Shown here: piece after piece, positions 25,826-34,960 of the stretch
How positions within the stretch are numbered: position 1 is the first letter of the stretch
How the letters are laid out: each line of letters opens with the position of its first letter
Assembly: GCF_900089585.1 (NCBI RefSeq)
Contig: NZ_FLRH01000003.1
Coordinates: 2,866,501-2,930,500 of the forward strand
DNA from: Micromonospora sediminicola
Lineage (GTDB): Bacteria; Actinomycetota; Actinomycetes; Mycobacteriales; Micromonosporaceae
DNA length: 64,000 nt
Direction of reading: 5' to 3'
Made by a program: the position numbers and the translations under genes
The notes under the pieces: generated by a model
What the model saw: only the letters and a program-made list of their open reading frames with translations
Databases searched by the model: none
What the model was told of the DNA's origin: nothing

Positions 25826-26458
25826 TCATCGGTGCTGAGCGCTGTCCCTGACGTCGTGAGCGGCAGCCTGGGCGTCGTCCTTGACCGCCTGGGCGGCCTC
25901 CTGCGCGGTGGACCGCACCGACTCGGCGGCGTGCTGCGCCGGCTCGCGCAGTTCCTCCCTGAGCTCCCCGGCGACCTCGCCGAGCTTCTCCTTGACCACG
26001 CCGCCGTGCTCGGTCGCCTTCTCCTTGACCTGCGCGGCGAGCTGCTGCTCCCGCCGGGTGGCCGGGATGAGCGAGGAGACCAGCATGCCCACGCCGAAGG
26101 CGATCACGCCGGCGGCGATCGGGTTGCCCTCGGACTTCTGCCGCACCACGTGGGGCGCGCGGTGCGCTGCGTCGCTCACCGCGGAGGCGGCGGAGTGGGC
26201 CTTGTCGCCCACCGTGGACGCCGTCGAGGAGGCGTGGTCGCCCACCGAGTGGGCGGCGTGGCCGGTGCTGTGGCCGAGGTCGGAAGCGGTTCCCATCACC
26301 TTGTCCTTCACGTTCGTCAGCGCGCTGCGCACGCGCTGCTTGCGGTCGTCGACGATGCGGCCCGGGCTGACCTTGTACGCCAGGGCGTCCACGTCCGAGC
26401 TGAGGTTGTTGCGGGTGGCTTCGATCTCCCGGCGGATCTGGTCGGGATCGGTGCTCAT
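25826..26458 (-). CDS. DUF3618 stress/envelope protein
   Basis: This 210-residue protein starts with the DUF3618 motif PDQIRREIEATRNNLSSDVDAL, then a long Ser/Ala/His-rich helical region with repeated VGDHASS/VGDKAHS units, one membrane helix near 115-135 (NPIAAGVIAFGVGMLVSSLIP), and a lysine/glutamate-rich coiled-coil tail. The ATG overlaps the upstream stop as ATGA. Such proteins occur in actinobacterial three-gene sets with a holin-superfamily protein, probably acting at the membrane under stress. The reaction is unknown. Confidence 0.85.
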   Translation of the reverse strand: MSTDPDQIRREIEATRNNLSSDVDALAYKVSPGRIVDDRKQRVRSALTNVKDKVMGTASDLGHSTGHAAHSVGDHASSTASTVGDKAHSAASAVSDAAHRAPHVVRQKSEGNPIAAGVIAFGVGMLVSSLIPATRREQQLAAQVKEKATEHGGVVKEKLGEVAGELREELREPAQHAAESVRSTAQEAAQAVKDDAQAAAHDVRDSAQHR

Positions 26459-26895
26459 CGGGTGACTCCCTCCGGGTGCGGCTTGAGTGCGTCGGGGATG
26501 CGCTGCACGGTGTCGTTGGTCTGCTTCAGGCCACGGATCTGCTCGGCGTTCCGCTTCGCCTTCGAGTAGAGGACGGCGGCGACGACGGCCCAGATCACGG
26601 CCACGATGAGCGCGGCCAGGCCGGAGTCCATGACGTTGTCGAGGAACTGCCACACCGCGATGGAGACGAAGAGCGCCACCATGTAGCCGCCGAAGCCGGC
26701 GCCGCCGTAGAAGCCGGCGGCCTTGCCCGCCTTCTTGCCCTCCTGGCGGATCTCGGCCTTGGCCAGCTCGACCTCCTGCCGCATCAGCGTGGACAGGTCG
26801 CCGGTGACCTGGCTCATCAGCTCACCGATCGAGCTGCCCCGCACCTCGTCCGCGCTGTGATGGCGCCCGCCGGGATCCTGGATCGACGCGCTCAT
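26455..26895 (-). CDS. Phage-holin-superfamily (DUF1469-like) membrane protein
   Basis: This 146-residue protein has the conserved N-terminal helix SIGELMSQVTGDLSTLMRQEVELAKAE and two membrane helices (about 60-85 and 90-110), then a basic C-terminus. Both ends overlap neighbours by 4 bases. Despite the superfamily name it is a chromosomal actinobacterial family and not evidence of a prophage. It probably works in the membrane with the DUF3618 protein. Confidence 0.85.
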   Translation of the reverse strand: MSASIQDPGGRHHSADEVRGSSIGELMSQVTGDLSTLMRQEVELAKAEIRQEGKKAGKAAGFYGGAGFGGYMVALFVSIAVWQFLDNVMDSGLAALIVAVIWAVVAAVLYSKAKRNAEQIRGLKQTNDTVQRIPDALKPHPEGVTR

Positions 26896-27527
26896 GCCGT
26901 CGGCCCGCTCGGTACGACATTTCCGCCCGCGACAGGGCTCGGCGGGGTCTGCACGGGCATCACCGGAGTCGTCGGTAGGACCGCGGTGCGGTCCTGGTCG
27001 TACGCCGGCCGCACGCCACCGTCGTCGTTGCCGACGGCGGCGATGTTCCGGGTGAGCCGGCCCGCGACCACGCCGAGCAACGCGGCGCCGACCAGGAACG
27101 TGCCGGGGTTGCGGCGGGCGTAGCTCTTCACCTCGTGGAGCAGGTCGCACGGCTCGCGCTGCTCCAGCCAGCCGGCCACGCCGTGCACCCGCTCGGCCGC
27201 CTGGTGGGCCAGCTCGGTGACCGGGCCGGAGCCGCCGCCCTGCTGCGCCATCGAGCGCATCTCGTCGGCCAGCGACCGCAGGCCGCTGGCGGCGCGCTGC
27301 TGCTGCTGACCGGCCTGGGAGGTGACCTGGTTGCGGGCCTCGCCGTAGAGGTCGCGGACCTGCCGCTTGGCCTCGCCCACCACCTCCTGACCCTGCTGCT
27401 TGGCGGTCTGCGCGGCCGCGCCACCGGCGCCTGCGGCGTCGGAGCCGACCTGCCGGGCCTGGTCGCGCACGCCGCCGCCGTTCGTCGACTCGTACGTGGC
27501 GGACGTGGGGGAAAGATCGTGAGTCAT
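26892..27527 (-). CDS. Ala/Gln-rich helical protein with one membrane segment
   Basis: This 211-residue protein opens the three-gene operon. AAGGGA lies 5 bases before ATG 27527. Residues 15-110 are Gln/Ala-rich helix resembling late-embryogenesis-like repeats (GEAKRQVRDLYGEARNQV), then HEVKSYARRNPGTFLVGAALLGVVAGRL gives one membrane segment near 140-160, then a proline-rich tail. It is a typical partner of DUF3618/DUF1469 operons and probably a membrane stress protein. A GGTTT and a GGGTA lie upstream but are only 11 bases apart, too close for a confident SigB-type promoter. Confidence 0.75.
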   Translation of the reverse strand: MTHDLSPTSATYESTNGGGVRDQARQVGSDAAGAGGAAAQTAKQQGQEVVGEAKRQVRDLYGEARNQVTSQAGQQQQRAASGLRSLADEMRSMAQQGGGSGPVTELAHQAAERVHGVAGWLEQREPCDLLHEVKSYARRNPGTFLVGAALLGVVAGRLTRNIAAVGNDDGGVRPAYDQDRTAVLPTTPVMPVQTPPSPVAGGNVVPSGPTA

Positions 27528-28012
27528 GGTGTCCCTTCCGCTCGTGCGTTCCTAGCGGTTGTCTTCCGGGGGTCACGCAAATTGCTTTCCGCGTGACAAC
27601 CGTCCTACCCGCGAACTGCGGAAACCATGCTCATCAATGGCGGGACCTCGCAGCCGTTCTCCTCGTTGGCATTGACGAGTGCCGCCGCTTCGCAGCGGCC
27701 AGCGAGGGGGCTCAGCGCCACCACGACGAGAGGTTGTCCGGCAGCTCCTGCCGTCCCCGTGAGTCGCTACCCCCACTCCATCCATACGGCGCTCTCGAGC
27801 TGAAGACCTGCGCGCTACGCGATAAAGGCGGCAGTCGGACAGGCGGCGGTTCGTCCGGCGGGTCCGCTTGTCGGCCCGTCATCCGAGACGAGCGATCATG
27901 TCGGCCCCGCTGTCTGATGGCCCCTGGTTCGTGTCTAGTCCCCGCTCGTTGGCCGTGCCACTGGAGGCAGGAGTTCGCCGGCTATCAGCCATCGACCGTC
28001 GTGGCCTGCGGC
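27528..28012. other. Divergent intergenic region, no gene recognised
   Basis: About 485 bases separate the divergent stress operon and the promoter of the AI-2E-type transporter. Open frames are low complexity. It is likely to hold the stress operon promoter on the minus strand near 27605-27626. Confidence 0.45.
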
Positions 28013-28036
28013 GTTTCCGTCACTGACCGAGGGGTA
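28013..28036 (+). promoter_or_regulatory. SigB-type promoter of the AI-2E-type transporter
   Basis: GTTT (28013-28016) and GGGTA (28032-28036) are separated by 15 bases, matching the actinobacterial SigB/SigF consensus GTTT-N14-16-GGGTA. The start codon is about 70 bases downstream. The sigma factor at 21771 belongs to the matching subfamily. Confidence 0.65.
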
Positions 28037-28106
28037 GGGATGAGGCCGTCAGGACGCTCTGGCCTACCGCCGCCGCGCAGGGCAGACCACAACAGGGGGA
28101 CGAGCC

Positions 28107-29459
28107 ATGCGTTGGACGTCGCAGGTGCGGGACCAGGCACGCGCGCGGCTGGAAGCTGCCCGGCAGGCCGAGCCTCCACCCTTCGACGAGTCCGGCCTGG
28201 GCACCCGAATCGGCCAGGTGCTCGTCGTCGATTCGGGTGAGCCGGACGGTGCTCACGCCCTGGGTGTGCCACGCGGGATCAGAGTGGCCGCCGCATGGGC
28301 CTGGCGGCTGATCCTGCTGGTTGCCGGCGCCTACGTACTCATCAAGACGGTCAGTGTGCTGCGAGTGGTCGTCATCCCAGTTATCGTGGCGCTGCTGCTG
28401 GCAGCGCTCCTGCAGCCCGCCGCAGCGCTGTTGCGCCGGCGCGGTATCGGAGCCGCACCTGCCGCCGCACTGGTCCTGGTCGCGGGACTGGTTGCGGTGT
28501 TCGGCACGCTGGCGATGATCGTGCGGACCTTCATCGACCAGTACGACGAACTCGCCGACCAGGTCCGCGGCGGCCTCGACGAAGTGCAGGCGTGGCTCGC
28601 CCGCGGCCCGCTGCATCTCGACGACCAACAACTCAGTAGCTTGGTCGATCGGGCCCAGGTGCAGGTCACCCAGAACCAGGGCGCACTGACCTCCGGAGCA
28701 CTGAGCACCGCGACCACCCTCGGCGAGCTGCTGACCGGGTTCTTCCTCGTACTGTTCACCTTGTTCTTCTTCTTGCGTGACGGCGATCGGATCTGGCGCT
28801 TCCTGTGCCGTCTGCTGCCACACGGCGCTCGGGTATCCATCGCCCGTGCCGGCCACTACTCGTGGCACACGCTGATCTCCTATGTCCGCGCCACCGTGCT
28901 CGTCGCCTTCGTCGACGCGCTCGGCATCGGCATCGGTCTGCTCGTGCTGGACGTGCCGCTTGCCCTTCCGCTTGCCGCGCTGGTCTTCCTCGGTGCCTTC
29001 ATTCCCGTCGTCGGTGCGACAGTCTCTGGCGCCGTCGCCGTACTCGTGGCGCTGGTCGCCCAAGGTCCAGTGAGTGCGCTGATCATTCTGGGCGTCGTGA
29101 TCGCCGTGCAACAACTCGAAGGTCACGTCCTTCAACCCTTGATCATGGGCCGTGCCGTGGCGCTGCACCCCTTGGCGGTCATCCTCGCCATTGCCGCTGG
29201 CATCGTCGTCGCGGGTATCGTCGGCGGTCTTGTCGCGGTGCCGCTGCTCGCGGTCGTCAACACCGCCACGCGTTACCTGGCTGCGCATCCCGACGGTCAG
29301 CCCACCGTCGACCGCACACCGCCGGGCACTCGTCCTACCGACAACGATCAAGCAGACGCCGAGGAAACCGCCGACGACCGGCGTGCGCGCACAGAGGAAC
29401 CGGTGCCTGCCGTCGACAGCTCCGTCGACGAGCGGGCCACCGGCCCATCGTCAGCCTAG
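28107..29459 (+). CDS. AI-2E (PerM)-family membrane transporter
   Basis: This 450-residue protein has a soluble N-terminus (about 1-55), about eight helices, and the family core FFLRDGDRIWRFLCRLLP, SYVRATVLVAFVDALGIGIGL, FLGAFIPVVGATVSGAVAVLVAL and QQLEGHVLQPLIMGRAVALHPL. An acidic, threonine-rich tail (about 385-450) follows. The name comes from an autoinducer exporter in E. coli, but members also act as Na+/H+ antiporters. With a SigB-type promoter and stress neighbours, an osmotic or pH role is more likely than signalling. Confidence 0.88.
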   Translation: MRWTSQVRDQARARLEAARQAEPPPFDESGLGTRIGQVLVVDSGEPDGAHALGVPRGIRVAAAWAWRLILLVAGAYVLIKTVSVLRVVVIPVIVALLLAALLQPAAALLRRRGIGAAPAAALVLVAGLVAVFGTLAMIVRTFIDQYDELADQVRGGLDEVQAWLARGPLHLDDQQLSSLVDRAQVQVTQNQGALTSGALSTATTLGELLTGFFLVLFTLFFFLRDGDRIWRFLCRLLPHGARVSIARAGHYSWHTLISYVRATVLVAFVDALGIGIGLLVLDVPLALPLAALVFLGAFIPVVGATVSGAVAVLVALVAQGPVSALIILGVVIAVQQLEGHVLQPLIMGRAVALHPLAVILAIAAGIVVAGIVGGLVAVPLLAVVNTATRYLAAHPDGQPTVDRTPPGTRPTDNDQADAEETADDRRARTEEPVPAVDSSVDERATGPSSA

Positions 29460-29568
29460 GGTGGGACCAGACGACGGCCACATCCATCGCAGTGGCGGGA
29501 ACGCCTCCGACCTGGCCGGTCGTGCGGGGGGCAACGGGTGACGGCGTGGGCGCAGGGAGATGAGGAAC

Positions 29569-30822
29569 GTGAGCGAGGCTTTGTCACTGCGACGTATGTT
29601 GGTCCGATCCCATCGGGCCCTCCCCGAGGATCTACCGGGGATGGTCAGACGGGCCGTCCGCGAGCTGGGGGCGTCGGATGCGGTGATGTTTCTGGTCGAT
29701 CACCATCAGCGAGTGCTGGCGCCCTTGTCCGACGAGCGGTCACCGCGGCGCGAGTTGATCGCCGTGGACGGCACCCTCCCGGGCCGCGCCTACAGCACGA
29801 TGAGGGCTGTCGCCGCAGTCGGCGGCGACGCGAGCGCATGGTTCCCGCTGGTCGACGGGTTGGAGCGGCTCGGCGTCGTGGAGATCATCGGTCCAGGCGA
29901 GCTGCTCAACACGCGGCAGGCGGAGCTCGCCGACGTGGCCGCGTTGCTCGCCGAGCTGGTCATCACGCGCGGCATGTACAGCGACACGGTTGAGCGGATC
30001 CGCAGGCGAGAACCGATGAATTTGGCGGCCGAGATGCTGCGCGCCCAATTGCCGCCGTTGACCTTCGCTACCAGCAACATGGTCATCAGCGGGATCCTGG
30101 AGCCTGCGTACGACGTGGGTGGCGACGCGTTCGACTTCGCCGTCAACGGCGATGTCGCGCATCTGGCGTTGTTCGACGCCGTCGGACACGGGTCGCAGAG
30201 CGACCTGCGGGCCGTCATGTTGGCCTCCATCGCCCTCGCTGCCTACCGCAACGCGCGCCGTGCCGGCTACGACCTGGTGGCGACCTACCATCACATCGAC
30301 GCGGCGGCACGAGGATTCGACCGATCCGGCCTGATCACCGGCGTGTTTGGCGAATTGGACCAGCGCACCGGCCAGCTTCGGGTGATCTCTGCCGGACACC
30401 CGAGCGGCATCGTGCTACGGCAGGGCAAGATCGCGGCCGTTCTGCCCACCCCGACCGCGCTGCCGGTCACGCTCGGGGAGTACCGCCAACCGGTGGTCAC
30501 TCGATACAGCCTTGAGCCGGGCGACGATGTGCTGCTCTACACCGATGGCATCACCGAAGCCCGGTCCGCCGACGGCGAGTTGTTCGGCCTCGAACGGCTG
30601 TCCGACCTCGCTGTCCGTGCCCTGGCCGACGATCTGCCACTGCCGGAAATCGCCCGGCGGCTCGTGCACGCCGTGATCGCACACCAGGACAACCGGCTGC
30701 AGGACGACGCGACCGTGCTTTTCGTCCGCTGGACAGGTGCGCCGGACGGCGGCGAGGATGGCCGCAACGAAGCCCCGCGGAACACCGGTGTCGAGGATGA
30801 CACTGGACACCTCCGCCGATAG
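29569..30822 (+). CDS. SpoIIE/RsbU-type PP2C serine phosphatase with a GAF-like N-terminus
   Basis: This 417-residue protein has a GAF-like N-terminal half (about 10-140) and a PP2C phosphatase domain (about 170-390): YDVGGDAFDFAV with the metal-binding aspartate, FDAVGHG, VISAGHPSGIVL and VLLYTDGITEAR with the second aspartate, then DDATVLFVRW. GTG 29569 is preferred over ATG 29560, because GGGAG sits 9 bases before the former but directly abuts the latter. Such phosphatases activate anti-anti-sigma factors and so fit the SigB-type system in this region. Confidence 0.88.
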   Translation: MSEALSLRRMLVRSHRALPEDLPGMVRRAVRELGASDAVMFLVDHHQRVLAPLSDERSPRRELIAVDGTLPGRAYSTMRAVAAVGGDASAWFPLVDGLERLGVVEIIGPGELLNTRQAELADVAALLAELVITRGMYSDTVERIRRREPMNLAAEMLRAQLPPLTFATSNMVISGILEPAYDVGGDAFDFAVNGDVAHLALFDAVGHGSQSDLRAVMLASIALAAYRNARRAGYDLVATYHHIDAAARGFDRSGLITGVFGELDQRTGQLRVISAGHPSGIVLRQGKIAAVLPTPTALPVTLGEYRQPVVTRYSLEPGDDVLLYTDGITEARSADGELFGLERLSDLAVRALADDLPLPEIARRLVHAVIAHQDNRLQDDATVLFVRWTGAPDGGEDGRNEAPRNTGVEDDTGHLRR

Positions 30823-31104
30823 GCGGGCGGCTACGTGGTTCGACGCGGCCGAATTGTTCCGGCTGCGCCGGCGGGGCGGAAGGCTCGTGGCGGTCGCCGC
30901 GACCTCGGCCGCTGCCCGAGCTTCGACCTCGAAACGCGCCTCCGAGCCGTCACCCCTTCGCTGGAAGCGACCCGCTTCGCGCTTGCACTCCTACGGCGCG
31001 CCGCCTGGGTCGCGCCTTGATCCGCAGCGGTTCTTTATCCCAAGACCTGGGCCATTCCGCCAATCCGCTGGGTGCCCTCGACAGGAGAAGTTGGCACCGC
31101 ATCG

Positions 31105-32586
31105 TCAGCTGCGTCTGAGCGTTTCGTACGATTCGGCGAACCGTGCGCGCCGCTGTGCGTAGTGTTCCACGTGCGCGGGCTCGGGCTCGTACGTCGCTCC
31201 GGTGGCCCGGCTCGCGCGCGGTACGTCCGGCGCCAGCGCGTCGAGGGCGAGTAGCGCGGTGCCCCGTTGCGTCGCGCGGCGTCGGGTCACGTGCGTGACA
31301 GGTCGCCCGAGCACGTCCGCGAGGATCTGCAGCCATTCCGGGTGGTCGTTGCTGACGCGTCCCGCTGCCGCGACCTCCAGGACGTGCGGGGCGGCTGAGT
31401 GTAGTTCGTCGGCGACTCGCGCATAGGTGATGGCGACGCCCTCGACGATTCCGCGGAACAGGGTGTCGGCGTCGCTGGCCGCCGATATTCCGCCGAGCAC
31501 GGCGCGTGCCCCGCCGGCCCAGCCCGGTGCTCGTTCCCCGGTGAGGTACGGCAGCACCAGCGGCGTGGTGTGGCTCGGCGGCGCGGTGAGGGTGCCCGCG
31601 AGTGCCGGGCTGAGACGTAGGGTGCTCTGTGCCCAGCTCACGGCGCGACCGACGTCGTTGATCGCTCCACCGAGCAGCGTGCGTCCCGCGTCGACCCGGT
31701 AGTTCCACAGTCCGAACGGCAAGGGCTCGGCCGGGCCGTCGAGCAGCACTCGCAGCGCACCGCTTGTGGCTGTCGCCGCGGTGAGCACGGTGGCGTCGGT
31801 GGCCCCGGACCCGACGTTGCTGGCGAAGCCGTCGGTGATGACGGGAAACCACGCCGCCTTCGCCAGTGCGGGCCAGCGCGTCGTGTTCGCTGCCGGAGTC
31901 GGTTGGTTCGTGTTTCGGGGCGGGGAAAGCTGATCGGGGCTGACGCCCGCGGCGGCGAGCAGTTCGGCGTCGAACTCGCCGGTACTGCGGTCGAGCAGGC
32001 CCGTCCACGCCACCGTGGAGGTCCCGGCCAGGGGGTGGCCGATCAGCCGAGCCAGGACGTACTCGCCCAGGGACCACCAGTTCGCGGTATTGGCGACGAG
32101 GTGCGGCTGTGTGGCGGAGAGCCAGCGCACGCGTGGAGCGTGGTAGCTCGTGTGGAGGCGGGTTCCGGTGCGCTGGTGAACCGTCCGTTCGTCAAGCTCC
32201 TCGCGTAGGGCGGAGATTGCGTGCGCGCTGCGGGAATCGGCGTAGGTCAGGCACAGCGTCAGGGGGCGGCCGGCCTTGTCGACCGCGATCAGCGAGGCGG
32301 CGAAGGTGTCCATCGCGACGCCAGCGATGCGGGTTCCCAACCGCGGGTCGCTGGTTGCCGCGTCGAGGACCTCTTCGACCTCGGCCGTCACCTGATCGGG
32401 GTCGATGATCGAGGTGCCGTCAGGCGCGACGGTGAAGGCGTGCGGCACCTTGTGCTGCAGGCCGTGGATCCGCCGCCCGGACGCGTCGTGCACGCCGCCG
32501 CGGGTCGCCGTGGACCCGATGTCTATCGCGAGGACCAGCGGATCCATCGCCGAGTCGAGAGCGATGTCGTCGCCGCTCAGAGGCAT
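31105..32586 (-). CDS. FGGY-family carbohydrate kinase (gluconokinase/xylulokinase-like)
   Basis: This 493-residue cytosolic kinase has the phosphate-1 loop LAIDIGSTATRGGVHD near the N-terminus, AGVAMDTFAASLIAVD, and the C-terminal adenine-site region EVAAAGRVSNDHPEWLQILADVLG. Length and order are those of FGGY sugar kinases; VDAGRTLLGGAINDVG resembles the gluconokinase group. ATG 32586 has GAGGA 5 bases upstream. It stands alone with no sugar transporter beside it, so the substrate is uncertain. Confidence 0.88.
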   Translation of the reverse strand: MPLSGDDIALDSAMDPLVLAIDIGSTATRGGVHDASGRRIHGLQHKVPHAFTVAPDGTSIIDPDQVTAEVEEVLDAATSDPRLGTRIAGVAMDTFAASLIAVDKAGRPLTLCLTYADSRSAHAISALREELDERTVHQRTGTRLHTSYHAPRVRWLSATQPHLVANTANWWSLGEYVLARLIGHPLAGTSTVAWTGLLDRSTGEFDAELLAAAGVSPDQLSPPRNTNQPTPAANTTRWPALAKAAWFPVITDGFASNVGSGATDATVLTAATATSGALRVLLDGPAEPLPFGLWNYRVDAGRTLLGGAINDVGRAVSWAQSTLRLSPALAGTLTAPPSHTTPLVLPYLTGERAPGWAGGARAVLGGISAASDADTLFRGIVEGVAITYARVADELHSAAPHVLEVAAAGRVSNDHPEWLQILADVLGRPVTHVTRRRATQRGTALLALDALAPDVPRASRATGATYEPEPAHVEHYAQRRARFAESYETLRRS

Positions 32587-32887
32587 CGTGGTCCTCGCTG
32601 TGTCGGGCGTCGGGGGTCTCCGGCGACCATAGTCCAACCCTGATGCCGGGCGCACTCTTTTCTTCGGCCCGAGGGCGTTCTCCCTGGTGCAGGAGACAGG
32701 TATCGAAGCCGGGAGATCGTCCGCCTGGTCGGACCGGCCGCAGCCGGAACCCTGCCACGCAGGGGTTGAGGTCAGGAGGTATCGAGGCGGGCAGGGCCGA
32801 GGACAGGGCTCTCAGGGCTCGCTCGCTCGCACGCCGGCGTCGGCACGCCTTGCGGCGGTGCGCTGAACCGCTGCGCCGATCATGCCA

Positions 32888-33448
32888 TCAGTCGGCGCTG
32901 CGGATCTCGTGTGGTTCGTCGACTGGCTTGCGCGGTCGCGCCAATGACGCAGCCTGTCCTGTGCGTCGCGCATGCTGTGCCATCGGTAGCAGATACCAGA
33001 CGGCGACGAATGCCGTGGCGAGGCCGGCGCCGACGGCTACGGCTGCGGGTGTGCCGACGACGACGTCGATGACCAGGTAGACGGCGCCGACGATGGCCAA
33101 CCAGAGCGACGACAGGCCCGCCAGCGCCAGCCGGCTCGCCGCGGCTACGAAGTCCGACTTGCGATCCCGGTGAAACAGGATCCGGTGGTGGTTGACCGGC
33201 GCGATGAGGCACACCGTCGCCACCGCCGCAAGGAGAAGTGTGGTCAGGTAGGCAGCGCGCTGCCCGTCGCCGAGGATCCCGAACCGCTGCGTGAAGGGCA
33301 GGGTCAGGAGGAAGGCAAAAAGGATCTGCACTCCGGTCTGGGCGACCCGCAGTTCCTGAAGCAGTTCGTCGAAGTGTCGATCTGCGCGCTCCTGCTCCGA
33401 CTCGTCCCGCCCGTCCGGCGCCGCGTCCCGCCGGTACTGATCGCTCAC
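32888..33448 (-). CDS. DUF6328-type membrane protein
   Basis: This 186-residue protein begins with an acidic soluble helix ending FDELLQELRVAQTGVQILFAFLLTLPF and has four membrane helices (about 38-58, 68-88, 105-125, 130-150). This layout, including the QELRVAQTGVQILF signature, is the DUF6328 family of actinobacteria, which lacks a known function. GTG 33448 has GGGAG 7 bases upstream. It is monocistronic. Confidence 0.85.
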   Translation of the reverse strand: MSDQYRRDAAPDGRDESEQERADRHFDELLQELRVAQTGVQILFAFLLTLPFTQRFGILGDGQRAAYLTTLLLAAVATVCLIAPVNHHRILFHRDRKSDFVAAASRLALAGLSSLWLAIVGAVYLVIDVVVGTPAAVAVGAGLATAFVAVWYLLPMAQHARRTGQAASLARPRKPVDEPHEIRSAD

Positions 33449-33688
33449 GTCGAACTCCCTCGATCACGGCTGTCTGCCGAGGGCATCCTCTCACCACGCA
33501 TCTGGCGTCCGTACAGGCGACGGCTGAACGACGAACCACGCCCGCAAGGCCGCGGTCAGATCGGTCGCTGCGGGCCGTGCCGCAGGGGAGCCGGGCCGGC
33601 GTTCAGCCGCCGGCAGCGTCGATGCGTGGGCCGGGTCCGCCGCGCGTCAGGTGGTTGAGCACCACGCCGGGCTGGGTAGTGGCAACAC

Positions 33689-34462
33689 GTGAGAGCGTTT
33701 ATCTTCGGCATGGTGGCATCGAGCGCGCTGCTCCTGGGTGCGGCGGCCGGCGTGTGGATCCGGCTGCCCAAGAGGTGGCTGGCCGTTCTGCTCGCGTTCG
33801 CCTCGGGTGCGTTGATCACGGCGCTGGCCTTCGAGTTGTTCGAGGACGCCTACGAGCAGGGTGGGATCTGGCGTGCCGCGATCGGGCTGGTGGTCGGTGC
33901 GGGGGTGTTCACCGCGCTGAGCGCCGCACTGGATCGGGTGGCGCAGGGCGGCCGTCGACAACAGCACGGTAGCGAGAAGCTCGATCCGGACGCTGCCGCT
34001 CGGGACCGGGCCGCGTCGACCGCGTCGACCACCGGCGCCGCCGGCCTGGCACTGCTGGCTGCCGTCACCCTCGACGGCGTGCCCGAGAACGTCGCGCTCG
34101 GTGTGTCGCTCGGTGAGGGCACCGGTGGGCTGGTGCTGCTGGCGGCGATCTTCGTGTCGAATTTTCCCGAGGCGTTGGTCGGCAGTGCCTCGATGCGGGC
34201 ACAAGGCCGGTCCATTGCCTTTGTGCTCGGCACGTGGGGGGTGTGCGCCGCGGTACTCGTCGCGGCCGTGGTCCTGGGCGCCGGCCCCCTGTCCCACACC
34301 GCTCCGGAGACCATCTCGCTGCCGCTGGCGTTCGCCGCAGGGGCGGTGCTGGCATCTCTCGCGGACACCCTCATGCCGGAAGCGTACGAGAAAGGCGGGC
34401 CCTCGGTCGCGTTGAGCACGACCGCTGGGTTCGTGCTCTCCTTCGTCCTCGCCACGCTGTGA
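33689..34462 (+). CDS. ZIP-family metal transporter
   Basis: This 257-residue protein has eight or so helices. Helix 4 carries the metal motif LDGVPENVALGVSLGEG and helix 5 has FVSNFPEALVGSASM, the paired N-x-x-E and E-x-x-x-G elements of ZIP transporters; the more usual HxxxE histidines are replaced. A basic, glutamine-rich loop lies between helices 3 and 4. GTG 33689 lacks a ribosome site, suggesting a leaderless transcript. Zinc or another divalent metal is the likely substrate. Confidence 0.85.
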   Translation: MRAFIFGMVASSALLLGAAAGVWIRLPKRWLAVLLAFASGALITALAFELFEDAYEQGGIWRAAIGLVVGAGVFTALSAALDRVAQGGRRQQHGSEKLDPDAAARDRAASTASTTGAAGLALLAAVTLDGVPENVALGVSLGEGTGGLVLLAAIFVSNFPEALVGSASMRAQGRSIAFVLGTWGVCAAVLVAAVVLGAGPLSHTAPETISLPLAFAAGAVLASLADTLMPEAYEKGGPSVALSTTAGFVLSFVLATL

Positions 34463-34960
34463 GTGACGCCGCCGATTCTCGTTTCCTGCCCTACGGTGAC
34501 CGCTCGACGTGTTGGCCGTGGGCAGGCGTGACCGTACTCGGCTTTGAGGGCTGCATTGAGAGCGCGCCCGGTTCGCCGCCGCGAACTCGCGCACGTGCAG
34601 GCAGGCCTGCGCTCAGCGTTTGCCGAGACTGACGACCGCGCGCGGTCGCACGCGAGCATGTCGGCCAATCTCTCCCCGCGGTGCCGCTGGGCGCGGGCGG
34701 GCCGGCCTGCCCTCACCGCAGCGACCGGGACGGGGTGATGATGCCGTACGGTCGATCGTCCGTCGGACGGAGTCGACCTGCGCGCGGATGTCGGGTGCAA
34801 GCGCGCCTGGAGCGGGGCTGGCCGTCACGGAAGGGCCGCCGCGCTGCGGCCGGTTTGGGGGACCGGTACCGACCGAAGCTTGATGCTGAACGCTGGAAGC
34901 CGGGCCCTCGAATGACGTCGGGTAGATCGTGACGCCAATCCGTCTGCCGTCTCCGCCTCC
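34463..34960. other. Intergenic region between convergent genes, nothing recognised
   Basis: About 500 bases separate the ZIP gene and the pseudokinase gene. Open frames on both strands are Arg/Ala-rich and lack ribosome sites or recognisable folds. No strong hairpin was noticed. Confidence 0.45.

Noticed and set aside
26455-26895. Prophage because of the holin-superfamily name
   Set aside because: The family is chromosomal in actinobacteria, and no other phage genes are near.
27605-27626. SigB-type promoter for the DUF3618 operon
   Set aside because: GGTTT and GGGTA are present on the minus strand, but the spacer is 11 bases where 14-16 is expected.
28107-29459. Quorum-sensing system from the AI-2E family name
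   Set aside because: No LuxS or Lsr genes are present. Many family members are ion antiporters, and the context is stress.
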